Of a stretch of 64,000 bases of DNA, positions 42,107 to 50,955 are shown one piece after another. Positions within the stretch are counted from its first letter, which is position 1, and every line of letters begins with the position of its first letter. Made by a program: the position numbers and the translations under genes. This stretch comes from Collinsella aerofaciens. Lineage in GTDB: Bacteria; Actinomycetota; Coriobacteriia; Coriobacteriales; Coriobacteriaceae. The DNA lies in assembly GCF_019131995.1 (NCBI RefSeq), contig NZ_JAHONA010000003.1, forward strand, positions 62,001 through 126,000. Direction: 5' to 3'. Under the pieces are notes generated by a model, which ran no database searches, was not told the DNA's origin, and saw only the letters and a program-made list of their open reading frames with translations.

Positions 42107-44329
42107 TTAGAGATGCAGCACGCGGTCGCGGATCTCCTCGGTTCGGCCCTGGTTCCAGAATTGGGTACCGATGTAGCCGCACGTACGACGAGCGACGTTC
42201 ATCTTCTCCTGATCGCGGTTGCCGCAGTTAGGGCACTCCCACACCAGCTTGCCGTCATCCTCGACAATCTTGATCTCGCCGTCGTAGCCGCACACCTGGC
42301 AGTAGTCGCTCTTGGTGTTGAGCTCGGCGTACATGATGTTGTCGTAGATGTACTGCATCACGCGAATGACAGCCTTGAGGTTGTCCTGCATGTTGGGAAC
42401 CTCGACGTAGGAGATGGCACCGCCCGGCGAAAGCTGCTGGAACATGCCCTCGAACTTGAGCTTGTCGAATGCGTCGATCTCCTCGGACACGTGGACGTGG
42501 TAGCTGTTGGTGATGTAGCCCTTGTCCGTCACGCCCGGAATGATGCCAAAACGACGCTGCAGGCACTTGGCGAACTTGTAGGTCGTCGACTCCAACGGCG
42601 TGCCGTACAGTGAGAAATCGATGTCGCTCGCAGCCTTCCACTCGGCGCACTTGTCGTTCATGCGCTGCATGACGGCCATGGCAAAGGGCGTGCCTTCCTT
42701 CTCGGTGTGACTGTGGCCCGTCATGTACTTGACGCACTCATACAGGCCGGCATAACCCAGACTAATGGTGGAGTAACCGCCCACGAGCAGCTTGTCGATC
42801 GTCTCGCCCTTCTTCAGACGGGCGAGGGCACCGTACTGCCAAAGAATCGGTGCGGCGTCAGAAAGCGTACCCATCAGACGCTCATGACGGCACAGCAAGG
42901 CGCGGTGGCACAGCTCAAGGCGCTCGTCGAAGATCTTCCAGAACTTATCCATATCCTGGTGCGAGCTCAGCGCGACATCAGGCAGGTTAATGGTCACAAC
43001 GCCCTGGTTAAAGCGGCCATAGTACTTAGGCTTGGTCGGGTCATAGTTCAGCGCGTTGGCGACATTGTTAAAGCCGTTGCCCGAACGGTCGGGCGTCAGG
43101 AAACTACGGCAACCCATGCAGGTGTAGCAATCGCCATTGCCGGCGGTCTCGCCCTTCGACAGCTTCAGCTCGCGCATCTTCTTCTCGGAGATGTAGTCGG
43201 GCACCATGCGCTTGGCGGTGCACTTCGCAGCCAGCTGAGTCAGGTAGAAGTACGGGGAATCCTCGTAAACGTTATCGTCCTCGAGCACATAGATAAGCTT
43301 GGGGAACGCCGGGGTGATCCACACGCCGGCCTCGTTCTTAACGCCCTCATAGCGCTGACGGAGCGTCTCCTCCACGATCATGGCAAGGTCATGCTTCTCC
43401 TGGGGCGTACGGGCCTCATTGAGATACATAAAGACCGTCACGAACGGCGCCTGGCCGTTGGTGGTCATAAGGGTCACGACCTGATACTGAATCGTCTGAA
43501 CGCCGCGACGGATCTCGTCACGCAGACGGTCCTCAACAACCTCGCGGACCTTTTCGGGAGATGCGGAAACGCCGAGCTCCTCAAGCTCGCGAGCGACCTC
43601 GCCGCGAATCTTTTGACGGCTCACTTCAACGAACGGGGCGAGATGGGTCAGCGAAATAGACTGGCCGCCGTACTGGGAGGAAGCAACCTGGGCGATGATC
43701 TGCGTCGCGATGTTGCAGGCGGTCGAGAAGCTGTGCGGCTTCTCGATCAGCGTGCCCGAGATAACCGTGCCGTTCTGGAGCATGTCCTCCAGGTTCACCA
43801 GATCGCAGTTGTGCATGTGCTGGGCAAAGTAATCCGAATCGTGGAAATGGATCAGGCCCTCATTATGGGCATCCACAATCTCCTGGGGCAGCAGCACGCG
43901 CTGGGTCAGGTCCTTGGAAATCTCGCCGGCCATATAATCGCGCTGAACGGAGTTGACAGTCGGGTTCTTGTTGGAGTTCTCCTGCTTGACCTCTTCGTTG
44001 TTGCACTCGATGAGCGACAGAATCTTGTCGTCGGTCGTGTTCTTCTGGCGCTTCAGGCTCTGAACATAGCGATAGATGATGTAATGGCGGGCAACCTCGT
44101 AGCAGTCGAGACGCATGATCTCGTCCTCGACCAGATCCTGAATCTCCTCGACCGACACGGTGTGGCCCGCGTTCTCGCATGCCTCGGCGACGTTTTGTGC
44201 CGCGTAAACCACCTGGCGGTCGGTAAGACGAGAGCTCTCCTCGACCTCCAAGTTTGCGGCGCGGATGGCATTGACGATCTTATCGATGTCAAAGACAACC
44301 TCGGTGCCGCTGCGCTTGATGATCTTCAT
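42107..44329 (-). CDS. nrdD: anaerobic ribonucleoside-triphosphate reductase
   Basis: A 740-residue class III reductase. An ATP-cone covers residues 1-90 (IIKRSGTEVVFDIDKIVNAI). The catalytic barrel follows with the usual cysteines. A C-terminal zinc motif (CQVCGYDG and CPNCGNRD) precedes the radical glycine, about Gly718 in RRTCGYIGTQFWN. It makes deoxynucleotides without oxygen. The start at 44329 has GAGGCAAGAGG upstream. Two NrdR boxes flank its promoter. Confidence 0.96.
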   Translation of the reverse strand: MKIIKRSGTEVVFDIDKIVNAIRAANLEVEESSRLTDRQVVYAAQNVAEACENAGHTVSVEEIQDLVEDEIMRLDCYEVARHYIIYRYVQSLKRQKNTTDDKILSLIECNNEEVKQENSNKNPTVNSVQRDYMAGEISKDLTQRVLLPQEIVDAHNEGLIHFHDSDYFAQHMHNCDLVNLEDMLQNGTVISGTLIEKPHSFSTACNIATQIIAQVASSQYGGQSISLTHLAPFVEVSRQKIRGEVARELEELGVSASPEKVREVVEDRLRDEIRRGVQTIQYQVVTLMTTNGQAPFVTVFMYLNEARTPQEKHDLAMIVEETLRQRYEGVKNEAGVWITPAFPKLIYVLEDDNVYEDSPYFYLTQLAAKCTAKRMVPDYISEKKMRELKLSKGETAGNGDCYTCMGCRSFLTPDRSGNGFNNVANALNYDPTKPKYYGRFNQGVVTINLPDVALSSHQDMDKFWKIFDERLELCHRALLCRHERLMGTLSDAAPILWQYGALARLKKGETIDKLLVGGYSTISLGYAGLYECVKYMTGHSHTEKEGTPFAMAVMQRMNDKCAEWKAASDIDFSLYGTPLESTTYKFAKCLQRRFGIIPGVTDKGYITNSYHVHVSEEIDAFDKLKFEGMFQQLSPGGAISYVEVPNMQDNLKAVIRVMQYIYDNIMYAELNTKSDYCQVCGYDGEIKIVEDDGKLVWECPNCGNRDQEKMNVARRTCGYIGTQFWNQGRTEEIRDRVLHL

Positions 44330-44554
44330 CCTCTTGCCTCTTTCGCATCGTAGCCTCATCGCGCTTCAGAGCCAAACGATACCCGGCAGGGCTTGCCCCT
44401 GTCTTGCGGCGCCGTCGCGCAATCTGTGTTCTCGATAAACCATAAGCCTCCATGCGGACATTCCCTGGAGCCGATCAAGCGGCTCAGGGACACGTTCAAA
44501 AGAGGCAGTTAAGGTCTTCGTTCTCTGTCCGCCATCTATCATACGACAAAGAAG
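44330..44554 (-). other. nrdD 5' leader of about 220 bases
   Basis: The predicted transcript start is near 44550, so the nrdD message has a long leader. It contains a near-perfect hairpin at 44463-44489. No known riboswitch was recognised. A 63-codon open frame inside it has weak support. Confidence 0.45.
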
Positions 44555-44602
44555 CATCTATATCCTGTATTCTTTTTTTAGGTCAAACACAACATATAGT
44601 GT
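44555..44602 (-). promoter_or_regulatory. nrdD promoter flanked by two NrdR boxes
   Basis: ACACAACATATAGTGT (44587-44602) is a near-perfect NrdR box, and 44555-44570 is a weaker one, centres 32 bases apart, the usual helical phasing. On the minus strand TTGACC (44586-44581) and TATAGA (44562-44557) with an 18-base spacer form the promoter, so the boxes flank or overlap it. NrdR would repress when ATP or dATP is bound. The nrdR gene is not in this window. Confidence 0.85.
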
Positions 44603-44927
44603 TTCAGCAGGTCAAAGCAATTAGTCATTTTGCAGACGCATTAAAAATGAGGGGTTCTTGGCAAGTCGGTAAAACGTTACCAACACGGCTACCTGCATGG
44701 CAGTTATAAAACCCCCTTAGTCAAGCCGCTGACAAATCCTACCAAAACCAAACCGCTCACGCCAAAAGAATCCAAAAGATTGTGCTTGACCAACATGTTG
44801 CGGTCACGATCGGCCAGGACGTATGCAATCTGCCGGCACCTCTACGGGATGCGAAGACCATCGCGTACAGACCTTGGATCAATATTTGGTGGCTTATATT
44901 GGCGGCGTGCTTGGTGGCAAAACAAAA
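44603..44927. other. intergenic region with no recognised gene
   Basis: This stretch between the nrdD promoter and the tRNA terminator is less GC-rich near 44600-44780. No gene, RNA or repeat was recognised. Confidence 0.5.
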
Positions 44928-44955
44928 CAGCCCAGAGGACATAGCCTCTGGGCTG
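44928..44955 (-). terminator. terminator of the tRNA-Gly/tRNA-Val transcript
   Basis: CAGCCCAGAGG (44928-44938) pairs perfectly with 44945-44955 around six bases, with TTTTGTTTTGCC following on the minus strand. Confidence 0.88.
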
Positions 44956-44963
44956 CGAACATT

Positions 44964-45038
44964 TGGTGGGCGTTAGAAGATTTGAACTTCTGACCTCTTC
45001 CGTGTCAGGGAAGCGCTCTCCCCCTGAGCTAAACGCCC
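44964..45038 (-). tRNA. tRNA-Val (GAC)
   Basis: The minus strand folds into a cloverleaf beginning GGGCGTT and ending AACGCCC-A-CCA with encoded CCA. The anticodon loop is CTGACAC, giving anticodon GAC for Val. The T arm is AGAAG-TTCAAAT-CTTCT. It follows tRNA-Gly with a three-base spacer and precedes a terminator. Confidence 0.92.
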
Positions 45039-45041
45039 AAA

Positions 45042-45117
45042 TGGAGCGGACAACGGGACTCGAACCCGCGACCCCAACCTTGGCAAGGTTGTGCTCTACC
45101 AACTGAGCCATGTCCGC
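45042..45117 (-). tRNA. tRNA-Gly (GCC), copy 1
   Basis: The minus strand begins GCGGACA and ends TGTCCGC-T-CCA with encoded CCA. The anticodon loop is TTGCCAA, giving GCC for Gly. The T arm is GCGGG-TTCGAGT-CCCGT. It differs from the other two copies by one base in the T stem. Confidence 0.94.
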
Positions 45118-45129
45118 CTGCGAGGATTT

Positions 45130-45176
45130 AATATACGGGATGATCCACCCAAATGCAAGAACTTTTTTTAAAAAGT
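45130..45176 (-). promoter_or_regulatory. promoter of tRNA-Gly/tRNA-Val with A/T palindrome
   Basis: On the minus strand TTGCAT (45158-45153) and TATATT (45135-45130) are spaced by 17 bases. Directly upstream of the -35 is an A/T palindrome (45161-45176, reading ACTTTTTAAAAAAAGT), shared in form with two other tRNA promoters in the window. Confidence 0.8.
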
Positions 45177-45258
45177 TTTGCGACGCCCTCGCGAACCTCG
45201 CGAGGACATCAGCCACCACGGAAGGCGCAGGCAAACGCAAACTCGCCGCAAGAGGCCC

Positions 45259-46992
45259 CTACATCTCGCCGAGCATGATCCAGGCAGAGCTGTCCTGCGT
45301 GAGCCTGCCGTCTGCAAGCGGTGATGAGGTGAGCAGGACCCTGCCCGCCGGCAGCTCCACAGGTGCTGCACCGAAGTTCGTCACACACGCCCAGCCGTTA
45401 TCGCGGCGATAGGCGATGACGCCGCCCTCAGCGCCCTCGGCACCATCCGCAAGACCGGTGCGCCCGTCAAGATCGAGCCACGCAAGATCGTTGGCGCACC
45501 CGCGCAGCTTGCGCCGCAGCCAGAGGGCGTCACGATAGAGCGCAAGCATCGATGTCGGGTCCGTTTCTTCCCTATCGGCAGCATAATCGGAAAACCATGC
45601 AGGCTGCGGCAGATGGGGCGCCGCATCGGCGTCTGCCGGCGAAAACCCAAACGATCCGCCCTGCGCGGGATCGTCCGCCGCCACCCACGGCAGGGGCACG
45701 CGACAGCCGTCGCGCCCCTTCTCGCGCTTCGGTCCGTGCGTATTGGTCGCACTGGGATCTTCGAGTGCAGCCCACGGGATATCAGCCACCTCAAAAAGGC
45801 CGAGCTCCTCACCCTGATACACGTATGCCGAGCCCGGAAGCGCCAGCTCAAGCAAAAGGGCCGCCCGCGCGCGGCGCTCGCCGAGTTCACGGTCCTCGTC
45901 ATAAGACGACCCGTCGCGTAAGAGCCAGTCGAGCGCAATCTGGTGGTAGCGCGTCGCCTTGATTTGCGGCAGGGCATAGCGTGTCGCCACGCGCGGCACG
46001 TCGTGGTTGGAGAGTACCCAAGTCGAGGCGGAATCGGATTCGACGGCTGCCTTCAAGCCCTTCTCGATTGCAGTGTGCATGTCATCATAGGTCCAAGCGG
46101 CCTTGGCAAACTCAAAGTTGAATGTCTGGCCAAGCTCGCTGGGACGCGCGTAGAGATACTGGCGCTCGGGCAGCACCCACGCCTCGGCAACGGCACTGCG
46201 CGGCGGATTATAGCGGTCGAACACGCGGCGCCACTCGCGATAGATCTCGTGGACCTCATTGCGGTCCCACAGCGGATGGGTGCCGTCGTCAACCATGTCA
46301 TCGCCCTCGGCGAGATGCCACCGGTCGAGGTCATCGCGGTCGAGATCCTTGGCGAGACCCTGCGCCACATCAATGCGAAAGCCGTCGACGCCTCGATCGC
46401 TCCAAAACGCCAGGACGTCGCAAAAGAGCGCGTGAACCTCAGGGCATGACCAGTCAAAGTCCGGCTGCTCGGGCGTAAACATGTGCAGATACCACTGACC
46501 GTCCGCAACACGCGTCCATGCGGGGCCGCCAAAGTTGGCATTCCAATTGGTGGGAGGCAGCTCGCCATGCTCGCCGCGACCATCGCGGAAGATATAACGG
46601 GCGCGCTCGGGCGATCCGGGGCCGGCGGCAAGAGCGGCTTTGAACCAGGGGTGCTGGCTGGATGAATGGTTGGGCACGATGTCGACGATGACCTTGATGC
46701 CGCGCGCGTGAGCCGCAGCGATCATGTCATCGAAGTCGTCAAGCGAGCCGAGACGTGGATCGACATCGCAGTAGTCCGCCACATCATAGCCACCATCGAC
46801 AAGAGGCGATGGGTAAAACGGGCTCAGCCAGATGGCCTCGATACCCAGCCGCTCAAGATAGTCCATCTGCTGGGTAATGCCCGCGATATCGCCCAGACCC
46901 GAACCAGTCGAATCCTTAAACGAGCGCGGGTAGATCTGATAGATCGCGGCATCGGACATCCATGAACGCGAAGAAGACTTTTCTGTAACCAT
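45259..46992 (-). CDS. GH13 alpha-glucosidase/oligo-1,6-glucosidase
   Basis: A 577-residue GH13 enzyme. Conserved regions are DIVPNHSS (I), GFRIDVAQG with the nucleophile Asp (II), EAWV with the acid/base Glu (III), and SNHDVPR (IV). The N-terminus AIYQIYPRSFKDSTGSGLGD fits the oligo-1,6-glucosidase and trehalose-6-phosphate hydrolase group. There is no signal peptide, so it acts in the cytosol on imported oligosaccharides. The start at 46992 has GGGAGA eight bases upstream. A longer reading to 47466 would run through tRNA genes and is not credible. It sits between tRNA clusters on the same strand. Confidence 0.9.
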   Translation of the reverse strand: MVTEKSSSRSWMSDAAIYQIYPRSFKDSTGSGLGDIAGITQQMDYLERLGIEAIWLSPFYPSPLVDGGYDVADYCDVDPRLGSLDDFDDMIAAAHARGIKVIVDIVPNHSSSQHPWFKAALAAGPGSPERARYIFRDGRGEHGELPPTNWNANFGGPAWTRVADGQWYLHMFTPEQPDFDWSCPEVHALFCDVLAFWSDRGVDGFRIDVAQGLAKDLDRDDLDRWHLAEGDDMVDDGTHPLWDRNEVHEIYREWRRVFDRYNPPRSAVAEAWVLPERQYLYARPSELGQTFNFEFAKAAWTYDDMHTAIEKGLKAAVESDSASTWVLSNHDVPRVATRYALPQIKATRYHQIALDWLLRDGSSYDEDRELGERRARAALLLELALPGSAYVYQGEELGLFEVADIPWAALEDPSATNTHGPKREKGRDGCRVPLPWVAADDPAQGGSFGFSPADADAAPHLPQPAWFSDYAADREETDPTSMLALYRDALWLRRKLRGCANDLAWLDLDGRTGLADGAEGAEGGVIAYRRDNGWACVTNFGAAPVELPAGRVLLTSSPLADGRLTQDSSAWIMLGEM

Positions 46993-47131
46993 GGGGCGTA
47001 TCTCCCTTGCAACGAGGTTATGCGAGATGCCCACGATGATACGCCCAAAGCGCACATTCGCAGCAAACAACGCCACAGCCACGCCCCAAAACGCTCGCTC
47101 CCTCTCGGGTTCGAGCCCATGCGATGGATAC

Positions 47132-47162
47132 AAAAAAGCCCGGATACCGTAGTAGCCGGGCT
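47132..47162 (-). terminator. terminator of the tRNA-Gly/Cys/Gly cluster
   Basis: AGCCCGG (47137-47143) pairs with CCGGGCT (47156-47162), followed on the minus strand by a run of T (47137-47132). It ends the tRNA cluster upstream of the glucosidase gene. Confidence 0.85.
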
Positions 47163-47170
47163 GTTGCGTT

Positions 47171-47246
47171 TGGAGCGGACAACGGGGCTCGAACCCGCGA
47201 CCCCAACCTTGGCAAGGTTGTGCTCTACCAACTGAGCCATGTCCGC
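47171..47246 (-). tRNA. tRNA-Gly (GCC), copy 2
   Basis: The same cloverleaf as copy 1, with anticodon loop TTGCCAA and encoded CCA. It is identical to copy 3. It is the last tRNA of its cluster. Confidence 0.94.
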
Positions 47247-47288
47247 ATATGTAAAACAAAACGGGCGCCGGAGCGCCCGGATGTTGCC

Positions 47289-47362
47289 TGGAGGCGAAGC
47301 CCGGATTCGAACCGGGGGTAAAGGCTTTGCAGGCCTCTGCCTTACCACTTGGCCACTTCGCC
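47289..47362 (-). tRNA. tRNA-Cys (GCA)
   Basis: The minus strand begins GGCGAAG and ends CTTCGCC-T-CCA. The anticodon loop is CTGCAAA, giving GCA for Cys. The D loop is short and the T arm is CCCGG-TTCGAAT-CCGGG. It lies between two tRNA-Gly copies. Confidence 0.92.
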
Positions 47363-47396
47363 GAAAAAGGACCACCTAAACGGTCCGGAAATGCAA

Positions 47397-47472
47397 TGGA
47401 GCGGACAACGGGGCTCGAACCCGCGACCCCAACCTTGGCAAGGTTGTGCTCTACCAACTGAGCCATGTCCGC
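47397..47472 (-). tRNA. tRNA-Gly (GCC), copy 3
   Basis: The same sequence as copy 2. It is the first tRNA of the cluster, behind the promoter at 47485-47532. Confidence 0.94.
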
Positions 47473-47484
47473 TTGCGGGTTATT

Positions 47485-47532
47485 AATTTACGCGAGTTGT
47501 CCAAAAGACGCAAGTACTTTTTTCAAAAAACT
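47485..47532 (-). promoter_or_regulatory. promoter of the tRNA-Gly/Cys/Gly cluster with A/T palindrome
   Basis: On the minus strand TTGCGT (47513-47508) and TAAATT (47490-47485) are spaced by 17 bases. The A/T palindrome 47516-47532 lies just upstream, as at the other two tRNA promoters. Confidence 0.75.
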
Positions 47533-47577
47533 TGTCTGCCGCATGTTCTTAGTAGCTAAACGCGCTAAAGCGATTGG

Positions 47578-48324
47578 CTAGGCACACGATTCCAGCGCTC
47601 CGCTAAACAGCTTCACCATCTGCACGCGCGTGCCGGCGCCGTCCGTACGACGAGCAACCTCCACGTTATCGACGAGCATACGCATAAGCTTGATGCCACG
47701 GCCGCGCTCCTCAGATGCGACCGGTTCGCTCGTTTCATCGATAGAATAGCCGACACCTCGATCAAGCACCTCAACCACAACGCGATCGCCATAGGCCTGA
47801 ACCGTCAGGACGCACCCGATACCGCCCGCATGGTCATAGGCATTACCCAGCGCCTCCCCCGACGCCAATGCGACATCGTAGCGCTCGTCACGGCGCAACG
47901 GAAGCGATTCAAGGAGTTCGGCGATGCGATGTCGGTAGTATGGAAGATTCTCGATACCCTGACGGACCTCGACGCTCTTACTCCAGCGAGGCAGCTCCCC
48001 CACCGGAATGGCGGGAATAGACTCCCGCGCCGGCCCCGCGATATAAAGGATATCGACAAGACGAGCAATCTCCAAAAAGCGAACAACTTCACCTGATGCA
48101 TTGACGAGCGAAAGCAGGCCTTCTCGCCTCATGAGCTCACGAGCGCGCGTAAGCAGGAATGCCAAGCCCGTCGAATCGATAAAGCTAACAGCCTGACAGT
48201 TGATGACGACACGACGCACGCCGCGGCCAATCAAAGCATCCAGCCGCCGACGCAGCGCAGGCACCGTGGCGATGTCGATATCGCCTGGTGGCGTCAAAAC
48301 CGCTATGTCATTCCACTCATTCAT
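47578..48324 (-). CDS. STAS (anti-anti-sigma) fused to RsbW-type kinase
   Basis: A 248-residue fusion. Residues 1-95 are a STAS domain with the phosphorylatable Ser in FIDSTGLAFLL. The rest is a HATPase_c (RsbW-type) domain with an N-box (SGEALGNAYDHAGG), a G1-like DRGVGYSID and a G2-like GRGIKLMRML. In partner switching, RsbV-type STAS proteins and RsbW-type kinases are normally separate proteins that bind each other. Here both sit in one chain. It is downstream of a SpoIIE-type phosphatase that could act on the Ser. The ATG at 48324 is preferred; a TTG at 48342 has no SD. No sigma factor gene is nearby. Confidence 0.85.
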   Translation of the reverse strand: MNEWNDIAVLTPPGDIDIATVPALRRRLDALIGRGVRRVVINCQAVSFIDSTGLAFLLTRARELMRREGLLSLVNASGEVVRFLEIARLVDILYIAGPARESIPAIPVGELPRWSKSVEVRQGIENLPYYRHRIAELLESLPLRRDERYDVALASGEALGNAYDHAGGIGCVLTVQAYGDRVVVEVLDRGVGYSIDETSEPVASEERGRGIKLMRMLVDNVEVARRTDGAGTRVQMVKLFSGALESCA

Positions 48325-48402
48325 ACGACCATGGTTCCCCAAAAAAGCCCACTCGATGCATTCGTTTCCCCAATCGTACGGATTCAGCCCGCCCAGCGTC
48401 GT

Positions 48403-50748
48403 CTATGAACGACCCCGTAAAAACTCAAGGGACACCAATGCAATGTCATCGTCCAGCGCCGATTCGGTAAATCGGTCAAGCTCGCCCAAGACCTTGCCGC
48501 AGATTCCCGATACGCCCTCACCCGAGACAGAGAGCAGAAGGTCACGAAGGCACTGCTCGCCAAAGAACGCTCCGGTGCGGTCGCGGGCCTCAATCGTTCC
48601 ATCCGTATACATGAAGAGCATGTCGCCAGGAGCGAACGTAAACACTCCCGTCTCGTACACCATGCTCTCAAAGGCACCGATTACGCCCGATTGGCATCCA
48701 AGCAGCTCGACCTCTCCCCCACGGGCCTCGCCGCCACCCAGCGGCATCGACTCTGGCCTGATGACCATGGTCGGAGGATGGCCCGCCGAACAATACGTTG
48801 CGCGTCCGGCTTTAAGGTCAATCTTGGCGATAAAGGCCGTCACGAACGTCTCGACCCTCGAGAAGCCCATGAGCATGCTGTTAAGGGAGCGTGCCATGCG
48901 GGCCGGTCCAGCGCCCTCCCAGGCATATGCCGTCAGGGCCGTCTTGACGAGCGCGGACATCGATGCAGCCTCAATGCCTTTGCCAGACACATCGCCCAAA
49001 ATCATGACGGCGCAGTCGTCGGGAAGACGGATGAGCGTATAGAAATCGCCGCCGACCAACGCCGAGTTCGTGGCCGACAGGTACACCGAATCGGTTGCGA
49101 TACCCGGAACATCCCCCAGGGAATTTCTCATGCCGATCTGAAGGGTCTGAGCGATATGGCGCTCCTCGCGCTTTTGAGATTCGCCTTCGTAGATCAGTTC
49201 AAAGTCATGCGCCAAGTGCACCAAGTAGTCATATTCAAGATCATCAATCGGCTCTTGGCTACCATCACGAAGCAGCAGTGCGCGCGTCGTCGGGCTCTTC
49301 GCAACAGAAGCAGGAACAATCGCGTCGTTACTGTGCTTGCCATCACCCTCAGAGCGCGGGCGCCCCGCCTCGATACCGGAGTCGACGTAGAGACCTTGAC
49401 AAGGCAGACCATGCGCCCTAAGCCAGCCTCCCATAGGCATCGATTCGTCAACGCGAGTTATACGGACGTGTTTAAGGTCCTCGGCACTCGTACCGCCCAA
49501 AACAGATGCCTCAAAGCCATCAGGGCCAGCCCCCAGACGTGCCGCTGGCGCCGTCGTGGAAAAGAAAAGCTTCTCAGGGTCGTCCGGCAAGGCAACGCGA
49601 CTGCCGCCTTCAAAATCTATGACGTAGGAATCCAGACTGGCGTCATACTCAACAGGGCAAAAATGGCAGTTAAGCATTTTGCAGATCTCGGACGATACCG
49701 CCTGGGTAGCCGCGGCAGAATCGTCTAGAAAGGTAAACAACTCATCACGCAAGACATTGAGCGAGCGGCCAAGCTCGGCCGTACGACGGGAGCGAAGGCT
49801 CGATGCCATGCCGACCAGCTGGATAGATAGATAATCGCAAATGACCTCGAGCACATTAACGTCATAGGCGAGCGGTGCCTGAGGGCGTTTCCAACCAACT
49901 TCCAGCACGCCAAGAATCTGCGTACCGTAAAAAACGGGAAGACAGATCTCGCTGCGGTACGGAGGCATATCTTGCATGCGCAACAGGTGCTTAGAACGAT
50001 TGTCCAAGTCCATGAACATACCGGAGGCGGCCTTATCACCCTCAAGGTCCTGTTGAATCGATAAGCGACAGGCACGCGACTCACGAAGAACATACGTCGG
50101 AATGCCAGCGCCATACGGCAAAAACTCAGGCAGGTAGCTGTCGTACAGCTCCTTGGAAACACCGCGAAGTTTAAAACCGCCGCTCTCAGAAAAATAGATA
50201 GCGGCACCCGAAGCATCGAGCGTTCCTACAAGCTGGTTCAAAACGGTATCAAGTAGGCTGGGCAGCTCATCGGAGCCAACGGTACTCATAATGACCGAGA
50301 GCGTGCCAGAGAGGCGCTTGTTCGCCACTCTAAGCTCCGAAAGCGCACGCTTGAGCTGACGGTCGTGCGAATACTGTTCTTCGATGCTATGGAGCGCCAC
50401 CAGGACACGTGGCGCGCGGCGCCCAAAGATGCGTGGAGGCGTTACGGAGCCCGCACGAACCAAGACGGGGATAAAGGAGCCGTCACTCAGCTTGAGCATC
50501 AGTTCGTTCTCGGAGCCATCAGTTTCAAATGGCAGACGATGTTCCGTCGCACGTTCAAAAGCGGACGAGTACAGGACGTCTTTAACATCTCCACCGATGA
50601 CGTCGGCGCGTTCCTCGCACATCAAACCAAGTAAGCGATTATTCACATGCAGAATTGTTCCGTCGAGCTCGCAGATGATGACAGCATCGCTCGTGATCTC
50701 GACTAGTTGGGCAACGTCTGCCCACTCGTTGCGTTCAAGCGTTTCCAT
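48403..50748 (-). CDS. PAS-GAF-SpoIIE (PP2C) phosphatase
   Basis: A 781-residue sensor phosphatase. Residues about 10-120 are a PAS domain (SDAVIICELDGTILHVNNRLLGLM). Residues 160-320 are GAF-like (YRSEICLPVFYGTQILGVLEVGWKR). A second, less clear sensing region follows. The last 220 residues are a SpoIIE/RsbU phosphatase with VGGDFYTLIRL (first metal Asp), ILGDVSGKGIEA, and LFMYTDGTIEARD. It would remove phosphate from the Ser of a STAS protein, such as the one encoded next to it. ATG at 50748 is preferred to GTG at 50760. A terminator and tRNA-Leu lie upstream. Confidence 0.88.
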   Translation of the reverse strand: METLERNEWADVAQLVEITSDAVIICELDGTILHVNNRLLGLMCEERADVIGGDVKDVLYSSAFERATEHRLPFETDGSENELMLKLSDGSFIPVLVRAGSVTPPRIFGRRAPRVLVALHSIEEQYSHDRQLKRALSELRVANKRLSGTLSVIMSTVGSDELPSLLDTVLNQLVGTLDASGAAIYFSESGGFKLRGVSKELYDSYLPEFLPYGAGIPTYVLRESRACRLSIQQDLEGDKAASGMFMDLDNRSKHLLRMQDMPPYRSEICLPVFYGTQILGVLEVGWKRPQAPLAYDVNVLEVICDYLSIQLVGMASSLRSRRTAELGRSLNVLRDELFTFLDDSAAATQAVSSEICKMLNCHFCPVEYDASLDSYVIDFEGGSRVALPDDPEKLFFSTTAPAARLGAGPDGFEASVLGGTSAEDLKHVRITRVDESMPMGGWLRAHGLPCQGLYVDSGIEAGRPRSEGDGKHSNDAIVPASVAKSPTTRALLLRDGSQEPIDDLEYDYLVHLAHDFELIYEGESQKREERHIAQTLQIGMRNSLGDVPGIATDSVYLSATNSALVGGDFYTLIRLPDDCAVMILGDVSGKGIEAASMSALVKTALTAYAWEGAGPARMARSLNSMLMGFSRVETFVTAFIAKIDLKAGRATYCSAGHPPTMVIRPESMPLGGGEARGGEVELLGCQSGVIGAFESMVYETGVFTFAPGDMLFMYTDGTIEARDRTGAFFGEQCLRDLLLSVSGEGVSGICGKVLGELDRFTESALDDDIALVSLEFLRGRS

Positions 50749-50774
50749 CGTGGACCCCACCGTCTATCGGTAAC

Positions 50775-50796
50775 AAAAAAGCCTCCGAAGAGGCTT
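50775..50796 (-). terminator. terminator of tRNA-Leu
   Basis: AAGCCTC (50779-50785) pairs with GAGGCTT (50790-50796) with a CGAA loop (TTCG in the transcript), followed on the minus strand by six T. Confidence 0.88.
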
Positions 50797-50807
50797 CTCA
50801 AATGCGA

Positions 50808-50897
50808 TGGTGTCGGAGGCGGGACTTGAACCCGCATGACCAAAAAGCGGTCACTAGCACCTCAAGCTAGCGCGTCTGCCAATTCCGCCACTCCGAC
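50808..50897 (-). tRNA. tRNA-Leu (GAG)
   Basis: The minus strand gives a class II tRNA of 90 bases with a long variable arm (GTGACCGCTTTTTGGTCAT). It begins GTCGGAG and ends CTCCGAC-A-CCA. The anticodon loop is TTGAGGT, giving GAG for Leu. Confidence 0.93.
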
Positions 50898-50955
50898 ATG
50901 CTATGTTGTTGACTTACGGTTCGCTTTGTTGGACCCGCGCGTTCAACGAGGAAGA

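Noticed and set aside
44366..44557. A 63-codon frame in the nrdD leader
   Set aside because: It begins at or upstream of the predicted transcript start, has no convincing SD and no recognisable motif.
46993..47466. N-terminal extension of the alpha-glucosidase through the tRNA genes
   Set aside because: The extension would read through two tRNA genes and a terminator. The ATG at 46992 has a good SD and matches the family's start.
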